From JAVBPB01 sp031549965 (GTDB lineage Bacteria; Bacillota; Clostridia; Lachnospirales; Lachnospiraceae): a stretch of 31,445 nucleotides of DNA. Made by a program: the position numbers and the translations under genes. Each line of letters opens with the position of its first letter. Within the stretch, counting starts at the first letter, position 1. Location: assembly GCA_031549965.1 (NCBI GenBank), contig JAVBPB010000078.1, positions 1-31,445 of the forward strand, written 5' to 3'. Below the pieces are notes generated by a model. The model saw only the letters and a program-made list of their open reading frames with translations, was not told the DNA's origin and made no database searches. Below are positions 1 to 7,971 of this stretch, one piece after another.

Positions 1-166
1 AGCATGTTTTTTACAAGCCTTTGCAAGCAAAGTCTTGACAAAACATAAACGCTTCGTCGGCCGGTCTGCACAATTGGATATATATACACTCATATTCATT
101 TGAAAAATTAATTTACCGTGTTGAAAGGACTTTTTCAGTGACCTCTTCTATAGTTGAGGTGATTTT

Positions 167-226
167 ATGCAAATTAGCAGCAGATTTTCAGTGGCAGTTC
201 ATACACTGCTAATACGCTGTAACTAG
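167..226 (+). pseudogene. 5' remnant of an Rrf2-family regulator gene
   Basis: A GAGGTG ribosome binding site (about 155-160) precedes an ATG opening a frame that reads MQISSRFSVAVHTLL and then stops after 19 codons. That opening is the typical start of Rrf2-family HTH regulators, which normally run to about 130-150 residues. Only the beginning of helix 1 is left, so this is a scrap of a regulator gene cut by rearrangement. No continuation was found in the next 200 bases. Recognition rests on a short but characteristic stretch. Confidence 0.55.
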
Positions 227-282
227 CCTTTTAACTATTACTACTATAGTCAGCCATGTATATTAGCTTGCGATCTATTGGG

Positions 283-315
283 AGCGATACCGTCTTAGTG
301 TCTCTTGCTTTTTTT
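283..315 (+). terminator. Terminator-like hairpin with T-run
   Basis: An AGC/GCT and GATAC/GTGTC stem, with a 4-nt bulge on one side and a 7-nt loop, runs directly into seven T residues. It lies after the rrf2 scrap and before the toxin promoter, so it would insulate the toxin-antitoxin operon from upstream reading. The bulge makes it imperfect. Confidence 0.4.
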
Positions 316-386
316 CGGATACAAATCTCAATAGATTATTTGTTTTATTAAATACAAACAAAAATGTACTAATTGATGCATATTTC

Positions 387-416
387 TTGACAAATGGTAT
401 ATAATAAAGTATCATT
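387..416 (+). promoter_or_regulatory. Promoter and imperfect operator of the toxin-antitoxin operon
   Basis: TTGACA (387-392), a 17-bp spacer and TATCAT (410-415) form a good sigma-A promoter. An imperfect inverted repeat (AATGGTAT ... GTATCATT, 6 of 8 positions matching) covers the spacer and the -10 box at 393-416. Autoregulation by the antitoxin's HTH would be expected at such a site; this is inferred. Confidence 0.6.
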
Positions 417-437
417 GTATTACAAAGAGGTGATGCA

Positions 438-848
438 ATGAATCCACACTATAACCAGAACTACACAAGAGAGCAGATAGATGCTATTCTTTATAAAATA
501 AAAGATTGTGTGGTAAATAACAAATATACGATTGCACTAAACGAAAACAGACAGGAAAACGTAGACTTTATCAATGAATATAATATTCGAAGTGACAAGC
601 AGAAATCAATATTATTACAACTTAGAACAGAAGATTTTTGCCATACATTGCAAAATACGAAAATTGGTTTTGAATATGAAGTTCTTTATGTTTTTGTGCC
701 ACAGGTTCAATTATTTAATTATTATGGAGAAGAAGGAACAGTAGATGTTTACACTAAATTTAACGTGATAGATATGTCAAACGGAAGTCGTACAGTTGTA
801 ATATCTTTTCATAAACTAAACAAGCCGATTGGTTACCTATTTAAGTAG
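438..848 (+). CDS. MqsR-like toxin (putative mRNA interferase)
   Basis: A 136-residue protein with ribosome binding site AGAGGTGATG 4-5 nt before the ATG. Its central pattern (ILLQLRTEDFCHTLQNTKI at about 62-80, then a beta-rich VLYVFVPQVQL and TVVISFHKLN near the end) follows the MqsR plan: a helix with xxLxxxDFxxxxx, followed by strands ending in a VxISFHK-type strand. MqsR toxins are RelE-fold mRNA interferases of about 98 residues, so this one is longer, with an extra 15-20 residues at the N-terminus. The next gene begins 26 nt downstream and encodes a protein with an MqsA-type zinc finger, which strongly supports the toxin assignment. The promoter with a possible operator just upstream fits an autoregulated toxin-antitoxin operon. 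Activity is inferred from family and context only. Confidence 0.65.
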   Translation: MNPHYNQNYTREQIDAILYKIKDCVVNNKYTIALNENRQENVDFINEYNIRSDKQKSILLQLRTEDFCHTLQNTKIGFEYEVLYVFVPQVQLFNYYGEEGTVDVYTKFNVIDMSNGSRTVVISFHKLNKPIGYLFK

Positions 849-874
849 GTCAGGAATTGAAAGGAGGTATAGTT

Positions 875-1870
875 ATGGGAGAAAGAAAAGTATTTTGCGA
901 AGAATGTAGAAATGATGTTGCTTTTACTATTAATGAAAAGAAAATGGAGGGCACTATTAAAGGTGAAAAGTATTCTTATGTTGGAAAAGAAGCACAGTGT
1001 GTAGACTGTGGCTCTGAAATTTATGTTGCTAAAGTGAATGACTTTAATTTGAAGGCACTATATGATGCATATCGAGAAAAGAATAATATCGTATCGCTTG
1101 AGATAATTTTAGCAATACCAGAAAAATATGCAATTGGAAAACGACCACTTTCCCTTTTACTTGGCTGGGGGGAACAAACATTTTCCCGTTATTGCGATGG
1201 AGATATGCCAACAAAGCAGTATTCCGAAATTCTACAAGAACTTTATAATGATCCAACTTATTATGCAGAAATATTGGAAAATAATAAAGGAAATCTGAAA
1301 ACTACTGCATCTTATGAGAAGAGCAAAAGAACAGTAAATGAACTTCTCGAAAGGACTCAAAACATAAAGACAAAGATAGATTTGGCTATTGAATATTTGC
1401 TGAGCCAATGTGAAGATATTACACCATTGGCATTGCAGAAAGCATTGTATTATATACAGGGATTTTATTATGCTTTCTACAAAACATTTCTCTTTACTGA
1501 GGAATGTGAAGCCTGGGTGCATGGTCCCGTCTATCGAGATATATACTTTAGGTATCGTGATTATCGATTTGATTCAATTGAAGGGAATGATGAATTTGAT
1601 GATTCGGTATTCTCTTCGTCCGAGAAAGTAATTTTGGATAGCGTGATTAAAAACGTATGTTGCTATAGTGGAAAGGTGCTTGAAAAGTTTACTCACTCAG
1701 AGGCACCATGGCTAGAGACCAGAGGAGAGCTGCCCGAGACAGTCGCAACTGACAGAACCATTCTGAAGAAACAAATTGGAGATTACTTTAGTGCAGTCAA
1801 AGAGAAGTATAATATGATTAACCCAAATGATATTAAAGGTTATACGCAAACTATGTTTGAACAGATATGA
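875..1870 (+). CDS. Antitoxin: MqsA-type zinc finger and HTH fused to Panacea/SocA-like domain
   Basis: The ATG at 875 follows AAAGGAGG with ideal spacing; an in-frame TTG at 857 lies upstream of that site and is unlikely to be the start. The protein has 331 residues. Residues 8-11 (CEEC) and a later CVDC form a four-cysteine zinc-binding site like the N-terminus of MqsA. Residues of about 60-130 contain LLLGWGEQTFSRYCDGDMP, the MqsA-type HTH signature. From about 150 the sequence reads ALQKALYYIQGF ... EAWVHGPVYRDIY, typical of the Panacea (DUF4065/SocA) domain that neutralises many unrelated toxins. It is the second gene of the operon, after the MqsR-like toxin. Both domain types are known as antitoxin parts; their combination here suggests the zinc-finger/HTH region represses the promoter while one or both domains bind the toxin. 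Confidence 0.75.
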   Translation: MGERKVFCEECRNDVAFTINEKKMEGTIKGEKYSYVGKEAQCVDCGSEIYVAKVNDFNLKALYDAYREKNNIVSLEIILAIPEKYAIGKRPLSLLLGWGEQTFSRYCDGDMPTKQYSEILQELYNDPTYYAEILENNKGNLKTTASYEKSKRTVNELLERTQNIKTKIDLAIEYLLSQCEDITPLALQKALYYIQGFYYAFYKTFLFTEECEAWVHGPVYRDIYFRYRDYRFDSIEGNDEFDDSVFSSSEKVILDSVIKNVCCYSGKVLEKFTHSEAPWLETRGELPETVATDRTILKKQIGDYFSAVKEKYNMINPNDIKGYTQTMFEQI

Positions 1871-1920
1871 TATGTTTTGACAACCATTTTTCATTAATAG
1901 ATAAATAAATTGTTGATTTA

Positions 1921-1954
1921 TTGGCTTTCCTGCTCTTTTGTAGAGGAAAGCCAA
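1921..1954 (+). terminator. Perfect 11-bp hairpin after the toxin-antitoxin operon
   Basis: TTGGCTTTCCT (1921-1931) and AGGAAAGCCAA (1944-1954) are exact inverted repeats around a 12-nt loop, 50 nt after the antitoxin stop. There is no strong U-tract on either side, so termination efficiency is uncertain; it could also protect the transcript's 3' end. Confidence 0.45.
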
Positions 1955-2236
1955 AGTCTATAAATGCTTAAATAAGAATGGTATTGACATTTATACTTCA
2001 CTATCCAGTGAAGAAACTGATATTGGAAATCCAATATTTACATATAAAGTTCCATTTTTATCAATACATATTGTACCACTTCCTGAGTTCTTTCTTATGC
2101 TTTGTGCATATGGAAAATACTATAAAGTACAACCTAAAGTGCAAGAGTTTGTATAATCACTTACTGTTACTGAATATCTTTTATTAATTTTTTTAATTGT
2201 CTTTAATAATGTTTTTTAAAAGACTAACATTATAAT
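1955..2236. other. Intergenic stretch with a start-less open frame
   Basis: No gene with a start and ribosome binding site was found. On the plus strand, one frame is open from about 1944 to the TAA at 2153-2155 (around 70 codons, including NGIDIYTSLSSEETDIGNP and FLMLCAYGKYYK). Its composition looks protein-like, but it has no start codon context and I do not recognise it. It may be the 3' remnant of a decayed gene. The rest (2156-2236) is AT-rich with no visible signals. Confidence 0.3.
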
Positions 2237-2665
2237 CTATTGCTTTTTTAATTTTCTTATTATAAATCCAATTATTTTAATACTTAACCAAACTATAATT
2301 TGTATTAAAAGGTATAATATTATACAAATTGTAATTTGAAACCATGCTATGCTTCTATCATAACAATGATTTTCACTAATATAAGGAGGTAATGAAAAAA
2401 TCGGCATACCTATGTTATATAATCCAGGAGTATGATATAACATCGCCAATAAAAAGCAAACGCCATCACTTAATAAGAAATAGCGAAATTTACCTTTTAA
2501 CACTAGTATATGTATTATAGAAACTACAACTGTCAAAACCATTGAGGCATCATCCCTTATATCATATGTTATATCCGAGGTATTATTAAAGATAAATGGT
2601 ACAACTAAAAAATTAACCGCATAGAGAGCCAAAGTAAAATATAATATTCTTGCAAATTTTTTCAT
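2237..2665 (-). CDS. Small four-helix membrane protein downstream of the VWA-lipase gene
   Basis: A 142-residue protein with a strong ribosome binding site (GAGGAGA) before its ATG. Hydrophobic segments at about 5-27, 42-55, 66-80 and 108-135 suggest four membrane helices, with a basic tail (RKLKKQ) probably in the cytoplasm. I do not recognise a family. It lies 131 bp downstream of the 1375-residue secreted lipase gene, on the same strand, with no convincing terminator between them, so it may belong to the same quorum-controlled transcript. Possible roles are an immunity or partner protein for the lipase, or an unrelated membrane protein. The function is inferred from position only. Confidence 0.6.
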   Translation of the reverse strand: MKKFARILYFTLALYAVNFLVVPFIFNNTSDITYDIRDDASMVLTVVVSIIHILVLKGKFRYFLLSDGVCFLLAMLYHTPGLYNIGMPIFSLPPYISENHCYDRSIAWFQITICIILYLLIQIIVWLSIKIIGFIIRKLKKQ

Positions 2666-2796
2666 CTTATTCTCCTCTACAATATTTTACTAAATTATTT
2701 ACCAAATCTCACAAATATAAAATCTTTTAGCTATTAAATTAATATCTTTTCATTCATTATTTTGTATCTATGCTTGTAATTTTTATAACAAGATTA

Positions 2797-5700
2797 TTAA
2801 TTATTTGCAAATTTATTATGTGCTATAAGATAGTAGGTTATTTGCAGATGAGGATCTGTCAAACCACCTATTCCTACTCCTTTTACTTTCACAAAACCAC
2901 TTGTAGCAATAAATGATGCCTTTGCACTAGCATATTTTCCCTTTACATCATGACCAAGCGTAGGACCTACCTTTGTAGCCATATTTGCAAGTGTCTGCAT
3001 TAAATAAGCAGGACAATAGTTTACTTCAACATGATATGATAGGCCACTACCTACAACACTTAATTTGCAGTATGGTAAAAGTTTTTCATCTTTCAGGATT
3101 TGCGTAAGCTTAACTTTCTCATCCTCAGCACCTTGTTTTGTTATGTGTCCAACATTGTTTTCCCATACCTTTCCATCGCTAGAATTATCAAGTTTATATA
3201 ATTCTTTACGATTTTCAGCTAATTTAGAAAAAGTTTTAATAGTACGCTGTGTACCACCATCATTATCATAATCATAACCCACTAACCATTCCCATGTTCC
3301 TTCTTTAGCCATGCCAAATTTGTTTTCATATTTCTTTTCAACACTTACAGATTTAGGTTTACCATATTTGGTAAAATGCCAATCCTCTAAAGGCATAAAA
3401 GGTATTAAATCATCTTCATTAATAATATTATATATAGTTTTATATTTTGATGCATTTGGATTTGTAGTCACATTTGCACCTGCAAAAGTATAAGTAAATG
3501 ATGTGAAATCATTACGATCATCAAAATATTTGCCTAACAAATTGGCTATAGCTCCACCACGAGAATGACCTGTAATAATAATAGTTTTATTTGCACTATT
3601 ATCAATTTTATGCCTTTTTAAATATTCATCAACCTTATTAATAATTCTATTTGAGGCAACATCAAAACCTTTATGATGATACTCTCTATCTAACCAATCT
3701 GGATGATATTCTCCCGTTGCATTATAATATTCATCTGTATTCGCACCAACATCAAAATTGCTTGACCATTCAGCACTTGTTCCATTTGTTCCCCTCACTG
3801 AAAGAACGATTATTTCCTTTTTGACGCCACCATATTCTACTAAACGGTGCCCAATTACAATTTCACTTATATCATCTTTGTCAACCGAATAGTCATCTGC
3901 ATTAAGATTGATGTCCTCTACATCAGACAACCCAAATAAACTTCCTAAAGCTGTAGAATCTTCATCTGAACCTCCAGTAGTTCCATTTGTCACTTCAACA
4001 TATACATTTTTATAAATATCAGCCATAAAAAGTGATGTTAGAACAGCCAACTTATCATTGTATATTTCATTGTTTTTAAAGAATTCACGATAATCCACTG
4101 TAAACTCAATATTACTTTTTAATTTATTTTCATTTCTTTCATAATGAAGAACACCTTTAAAATTGTTGCTTCTTTTAGAAGTATCTTTATTATCATTAAT
4201 TCCATCAAAATCAGTATCAGATAATACTGGATTAGAAAAATAAGAGCAAACTGTAATTGTAGATTTTCCTATGTATTGATTTTTTGGAATTGATAGATTA
4301 TTTAACAAAATTTCTATGAATTTGCTCATATCTTTTATAGTTAATTTATTTAACTCGTCACCATCACGTACACCATCTTCATCTGTGTCAATATTCTCTG
4401 ATAAAGGAGCATTAAGCTTTACCGCCTGATAATCATCAAGCAAAATCCACTCACCATCATTTGTGACCTGAGCTACTTTATCAGCTAATTTAAGAAGGTT
4501 GACACTAAAATCACCATAAATATATCCCCACATTCCACCGGTTAGCGTATTAAGTTTGGAATAATTAAATGTATCTTGGCTTATTACAGAAACAACTACA
4601 TTATCGTTAACAAAAAGGTCTGTCATATGAGTTAAATCTCTAACTCCATAATTGTTATTATTTTTATGCGAAGCATCTGTTACAAGTACGACAAAACGAT
4701 TAGCATTATTCCTAAAATCAAGACGCCTTGCCATTTCAAGCCCATCAATTGGAGTCTCTTCATAATCCCCACCATTATCTGGTTGTAAAGAATTTATCTC
4801 CGCTTTAAATTTATTTATGTCTGTGAACCAGTTTGAAGTACCTGATTTATGTAATATAGTACTATTTATACCATCATAAGTAATGTCCTGAAATTCAATT
4901 AATGCAAAATTTGCATCAATATTATATTCATTTATTAACGCATCAGCAAATTTGCTTATATTATTACGAACGTTATTAATTGCTCCTCCCATAGACCCAG
5001 TCTTATCAATTACAAAAACTATATCTGCTTTACCCATTGCTTTGCTCTGAGTTGTGGCTAATGTCATTGGTGTCATTGATAAAATATTTGATTTCTGAGT
5101 TTTTAGCATTATATCATCTATGTTCTCAGTAGAAATAGTCTCAACATTTGGGATACTATCTATAATATTACCATAATTATCATAAATGTCTATATACTCA
5201 GAAATTGAAGAATTAATTTCATTATTAAATGATTCCAATTCAGATGTATCACTATATGCGAAACTCTTTAAGGTAAAGTCGCTTTTCACAGGTGTAGAAA
5301 TATTTCCTAATACATCAATTCCTACACTTTTCAAGAATTCATCCAAATCTAGTACAAAATAAGTTCCTGAGCCTTCTATTTCAGCAGATATACTATTGTT
5401 ATCTGTGCTTATTACAGTTTCAAAAGGTAATATATCTTCATTATATTTAGCAACGACCAAATTTCTCATATCTTTGCTATATTCTGTAGAAGATAATTGG
5501 AAAGTGAGGGTTAAAGGGCTTTTATAAGTTGTTTCAATCTCTATTACATCACTTACTAAAGCACGATTATCATCAAAAATATCAAGTGAAGAAGAATCAA
5601 TACGTAAATGATTTGAAATTACGTCAGTCACTTTTCCAGATACTGATGGTGTCAACCAATTATCACTCAATAACAATTCTTCGCTTATACAATCATTAGG

Positions 5701-6924
5701 AAGTGTTTGTAAAAACGTTCTCATTGAATCATGTGTAATTTTGTCAGACATTTCTTTGGTTGGATCAAGTCCTAATTTAATCTCATCACCATCATAAATA
5801 GAGTCTTTATCTGTATCTACATTTAAAGGATCTGTACCATAAACAAAAATCTCATCCCAATCTGATAAGCCATCATCATCTGTATCTGCACTTAATGGAT
5901 TAGTATTGCGTTTATATTCATCATAATTTGTTAATCCGTCATTATCTGAATCATACTCTGCGTCACTCTTACCTGTACTGTAAGTATCAAACATGGTAGG
6001 GTCTGTGTCTAATTTATACACCTCATATTCATCTGGTAGTCCGTCACTATCACTATCTGAATTATAAGGATCTGTACCTAACAGCTTTTCATAAACATCC
6101 ACAAGTCCGTCATTATCACTGTCAATCTCTAAATCAATGTCTTCTGGTTCAATTGGTGTTTTAACCTCTGGTTGCAATATTACCTCAGAAAGTGCAACAT
6201 TGGAAATATTAGCATCTTTGCCTTTTACTCCTCCAAAACCAAGAGATATACTTGAATTTGGTTTGATTACCTTATTATAAGTACCCTTTAAAGTGTATCT
6301 TCCCATATCACTGTTTGTTATTGTTGCTGCCCAACTGTTGGATATTTTAAAATTACTATCAAAAGTCAGCTCCCAATTTTCTATTGGTTGTTCACTTGTG
6401 TTTTTGATAATTATTTCACCGTTGAATCCAGATCCCCAATCTGATGTTATTTTTAAATCAACCGTGTAACCGCTGTCCTTTTCAACTCTTGCTTGACAGG
6501 TAGTTATTGAATCTGGAATATTTCCTGCATTTGCCAAAGTATACCCAAAGTTAACACTTTTATTTGGCATAATATCAGAGTTATATTCCATATTTTTAAT
6601 ATACTTATGATCATTAAGTTCAACAACTTTTGCATTCCAAATATTTTCTACATCGCCATTTAAATTATAACTAAGTGCCCAATTTTCAATTGGTTTAGTT
6701 CCTGTATTAGTAATTGTAACACTTATATTTTGTGTTGAACCCCAACTACTTACGATATTATAATCAATTTTATAATTATCATATTTATATGTTTCTTTTG
6801 TTTTATCTATAGCTAAAACTACACTTGATTGTACCATTAAAATATTAATTACCATCATAATACTTAGCACTACCGATATAAGCTTTTTCATATTAACATT
6901 TTTGAATTTGTACATGCCTTTCAC
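2797..6924 (-). CDS. Giant secreted protein: two CBM-like domains, TSP3 repeats, VWA and class-3 lipase
   Basis: 1375 residues from a GTG with AAAGGA upstream; an ATG at 6915 is an alternative start. A signal peptide spans about 12-38 (KKLISVVLSIMM...VVLA). Two cellulose-binding (CBM2-like) beta domains follow at about 50-147 and 152-250, each with the SxWG...NTGTxPIENW pattern. Calcium-binding thrombospondin type-3 repeats (DSDNDGLVDVYE type) lie at about 266-390. A VWA domain starts near 632 with MIDAS motif DKTGS (640-644) and further MIDAS-type residues to about 810. More DxDxDG repeats lie near 847-912. The lipase_3/Mbeg1-like alpha/beta hydrolase covers about 1020-1200, with nucleophile Ser1121 in GHSRGG, a candidate Asp in NEDDLIPF (1169-1176) and a candidate His at 1183. 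The last 180 residues are unassigned. The gene directly follows agrD, and its transcription is probably driven by the agrB promoter with LytTR repeats. It is probably exported and Ca2+-stabilised; its lipid substrate is unknown. Confidence 0.85.
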   Translation of the reverse strand: MKGMYKFKNVNMKKLISVVLSIMMVINILMVQSSVVLAIDKTKETYKYDNYKIDYNIVSSWGSTQNISVTITNTGTKPIENWALSYNLNGDVENIWNAKVVELNDHKYIKNMEYNSDIMPNKSVNFGYTLANAGNIPDSITTCQARVEKDSGYTVDLKITSDWGSGFNGEIIIKNTSEQPIENWELTFDSNFKISNSWAATITNSDMGRYTLKGTYNKVIKPNSSISLGFGGVKGKDANISNVALSEVILQPEVKTPIEPEDIDLEIDSDNDGLVDVYEKLLGTDPYNSDSDSDGLPDEYEVYKLDTDPTMFDTYSTGKSDAEYDSDNDGLTNYDEYKRNTNPLSADTDDDGLSDWDEIFVYGTDPLNVDTDKDSIYDGDEIKLGLDPTKEMSDKITHDSMRTFLQTLPNDCISEELLLSDNWLTPSVSGKVTDVISNHLRIDSSSLDIFDDNRALVSDVIEIETTYKSPLTLTFQLSSTEYSKDMRNLVVAKYNEDILPFETVISTDNNSISAEIEGSGTYFVLDLDEFLKSVGIDVLGNISTPVKSDFTLKSFAYSDTSELESFNNEINSSISEYIDIYDNYGNIIDSIPNVETISTENIDDIMLKTQKSNILSMTPMTLATTQSKAMGKADIVFVIDKTGSMGGAINNVRNNISKFADALINEYNIDANFALIEFQDITYDGINSTILHKSGTSNWFTDINKFKAEINSLQPDNGGDYEETPIDGLEMARRLDFRNNANRFVVLVTDASHKNNNNYGVRDLTHMTDLFVNDNVVVSVISQDTFNYSKLNTLTGGMWGYIYGDFSVNLLKLADKVAQVTNDGEWILLDDYQAVKLNAPLSENIDTDEDGVRDGDELNKLTIKDMSKFIEILLNNLSIPKNQYIGKSTITVCSYFSNPVLSDTDFDGINDNKDTSKRSNNFKGVLHYERNENKLKSNIEFTVDYREFFKNNEIYNDKLAVLTSLFMADIYKNVYVEVTNGTTGGSDEDSTALGSLFGLSDVEDINLNADDYSVDKDDISEIVIGHRLVEYGGVKKEIIVLSVRGTNGTSAEWSSNFDVGANTDEYYNATGEYHPDWLDREYHHKGFDVASNRIINKVDEYLKRHKIDNSANKTIIITGHSRGGAIANLLGKYFDDRNDFTSFTYTFAGANVTTNPNASKYKTIYNIINEDDLIPFMPLEDWHFTKYGKPKSVSVEKKYENKFGMAKEGTWEWLVGYDYDNDGGTQRTIKTFSKLAENRKELYKLDNSSDGKVWENNVGHITKQGAEDEKVKLTQILKDEKLLPYCKLSVVGSGLSYHVEVNYCPAYLMQTLANMATKVGPTLGHDVKGKYASAKASFIATSGFVKVKGVGIGGLTDPHLQITYYLIAHNKFANN

Positions 6925-6998
6925 TTTTCCTTTCGTTTTATAATTTTTTTTAACAGCAAATGCATTAACTTACATTTTGTAGAATTTTATGAATTTTG

Positions 6999-7154
6999 TT
7001 AATTATTCTTTAATTTTTTTAATTCTTCTGGTTCTTTGGGTTGATGTGAAAGCCATATACAAGCACTATTAGCCCCTACTTTTGCTACATTTAAAGCTAA
7101 TGAGACGATCCCATTACCTACCGTCTTATGCATTCCTTGCTTCTTCATATTCAT
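6999..7154 (-). CDS. agrD: AgrD-type cyclic lactone autoinducer precursor
   Basis: A 51-residue peptide whose ATG lies 4 nt after the agrB stop; its ribosome binding site (GGAGAG) is within the last codons of agrB. The layout is that of AgrD: a basic amphipathic N-terminal helix (MKKQGMHKTVGNGIVSLALN), a short core SACIWLSHQ, and an acidic C-terminal recognition tail PEELKKLKNN. Aligned to staphylococcal AgrD (CDFIM, then five residues, then PKEL), the ring would be Cys32-Ile-Trp-Leu-Ser36, with HQPKE before PEEL. CIWLS resembles the C-L-W-F-T ring reported for Clostridium perfringens. AgrB would cleave the tail and form a thiolactone between Cys32 and Ser36. The neighbours AgrB, AgrC and AgrA make the call firm; the exact ring limits are inferred. 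Confidence 0.9.
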   Translation of the reverse strand: MNMKKQGMHKTVGNGIVSLALNVAKVGANSACIWLSHQPKEPEELKKLKNN

Positions 7155-7158
7155 TTTT

Positions 7159-7734
7159 TTACTCTCCTTTCATTTTTTCAAATACCAGTAATAAGGATAC
7201 GCAGCTTAAAGCTATTACTTGATATTTACTTATTTGTGCCTTACCAAATAGTTGCAAAATAAAAATTATCATACAGTCTAAACCTAATAACAATCTTGCC
7301 CTCTTTTTATAAACTATTACTTCTTCTTTTGATAATATTTTATTTTCATTCATAATAGGGGCAAACCTCATAATTATGAAAATACTATATACCATCATTG
7401 CAACAGAAATTAACCGCATATTCCAATCAAAGAAACCAACAAAATCAAGTGTATTAATTGTTAATATCATAAATGTAAATACTAAAGTGCATAATCCATA
7501 ATTTTTTGCATGATAACCTCCCGTATATTGACGCATAGGACAGTAAAATAATAAAAATATTATTACTTCAATAAAATTATGAAAGAGAATTGAAATAACT
7601 AAAGCAATTATGATATTTACTGTAGAACTTATTAATACTTCTAAACCATAAACTATAACTGATTTTTCTAATTGTTTTTCTTTAATGGAATCTAAAAAGA
7701 AAGATGCTGTAGAATCAGCTAACTTGTGAAACAT
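7159..7734 (-). CDS. agrB: AgrB-type peptide-processing membrane protease
   Basis: A 191-residue protein. The start at 7734 (MFHKLADS) has AAAGGGGG upstream; the frame is open further upstream to 7800, but that stretch contains the promoter. AgrB is an integral membrane cysteine protease that removes the C-terminal tail of AgrD and forms the thiolactone. The motif MRQYTGGYHAKNYGLC (67-82) holds the catalytic pair His75 and Cys82, matching His77/Cys84 of the staphylococcal enzyme, with conserved Arg68 and Gly72-73 before it. About five or six hydrophobic segments follow the usual topology, and the length matches the family (about 190). It is the first gene after its own promoter with LytTR direct repeats, and is followed by agrD and the VWA-lipase gene. 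Confidence 0.93.
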   Translation of the reverse strand: MFHKLADSTASFFLDSIKEKQLEKSVIVYGLEVLISSTVNIIIALVISILFHNFIEVIIFLLFYCPMRQYTGGYHAKNYGLCTLVFTFMILTINTLDFVGFFDWNMRLISVAMMVYSIFIIMRFAPIMNENKILSKEEVIVYKKRARLLLGLDCMIIFILQLFGKAQISKYQVIALSCVSLLLVFEKMKGE

Positions 7735-7759
7735 CAACGTTTCCCCCTTTCTCTGACTC

Positions 7760-7788
7760 ATTCTAGCATTTTTTATTTTAATTGAAAA
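7760..7788 (-). promoter_or_regulatory. Promoter of agrB-agrD-lipase transcript
   Basis: On the minus strand TTTTCA (7788-7783), a 17-bp spacer and TAGAAT (7765-7760) precede the agrB start by 25 nt. The -35 box is weak, as expected for an activator-dependent promoter. The nearest LytTR repeat ends 11 nt upstream of the -35 box. Confidence 0.6.
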
Positions 7789-7799
7789 CCCCATTTGCA

Positions 7800-7830
7800 C
7801 AACTGGTATCTATTTGAGCGCAACTGGTAT
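7800..7830 (-). promoter_or_regulatory. LytTR/VirR-type direct-repeat operator upstream of agrB
   Basis: ATACCAGTTG occurs twice on the minus strand (7830-7821 and 7809-7800) with an exact period of 21 bp, two helical turns. The second copy continues as CCAGTTGTGCA, which fits the VirR box CCAGTTNTNCAC and the AgrA-type ACCGTT/ACAGTT repeats. The same pair with the same period recurs upstream of agrC. The binding protein is most likely the LytTR regulator encoded at 9402-10112. Confidence 0.8.
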
Positions 7831-7923
7831 ATAAATAAAAAAATTGGCACACTTATGATAATTTTTTGTTTTCACAAATGACTATCTATCATCGTATTCC
7901 AATCATTCTGGTTTATCTATAAA

Positions 7924-7963
7924 TGATTAAGGTGCCAAAATTTAGATTTTGACACCCTAATCA
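7924..7963 (-). terminator. Hairpin after agrC
   Basis: A long interrupted inverted repeat (TGATTA, then GGTGCCAAAA, loop TTTAGA, TTTTGACACC, then TAATCA) lies 9 nt after the agrC stop. The single C/A mismatch on the plus strand becomes a G-U pair in minus-strand RNA, favouring use for agrC. It would separate agrC from the agrB promoter. There is no strong U-tract. Confidence 0.55.
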
Positions 7964-7971
7964 TGAATTCA

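Noticed and set aside
1..99. Minus-strand frame open to the left edge, beginning NMSVYISNCADRPTK
   Set aside because: No ribosome binding site before its ATG, short visible length and no recognisable family.
1978..2187. Plus-strand frame of 69 codons
   Set aside because: No ribosome binding site, low-complexity hydrophobic composition, and a competing frame looks more protein-like.
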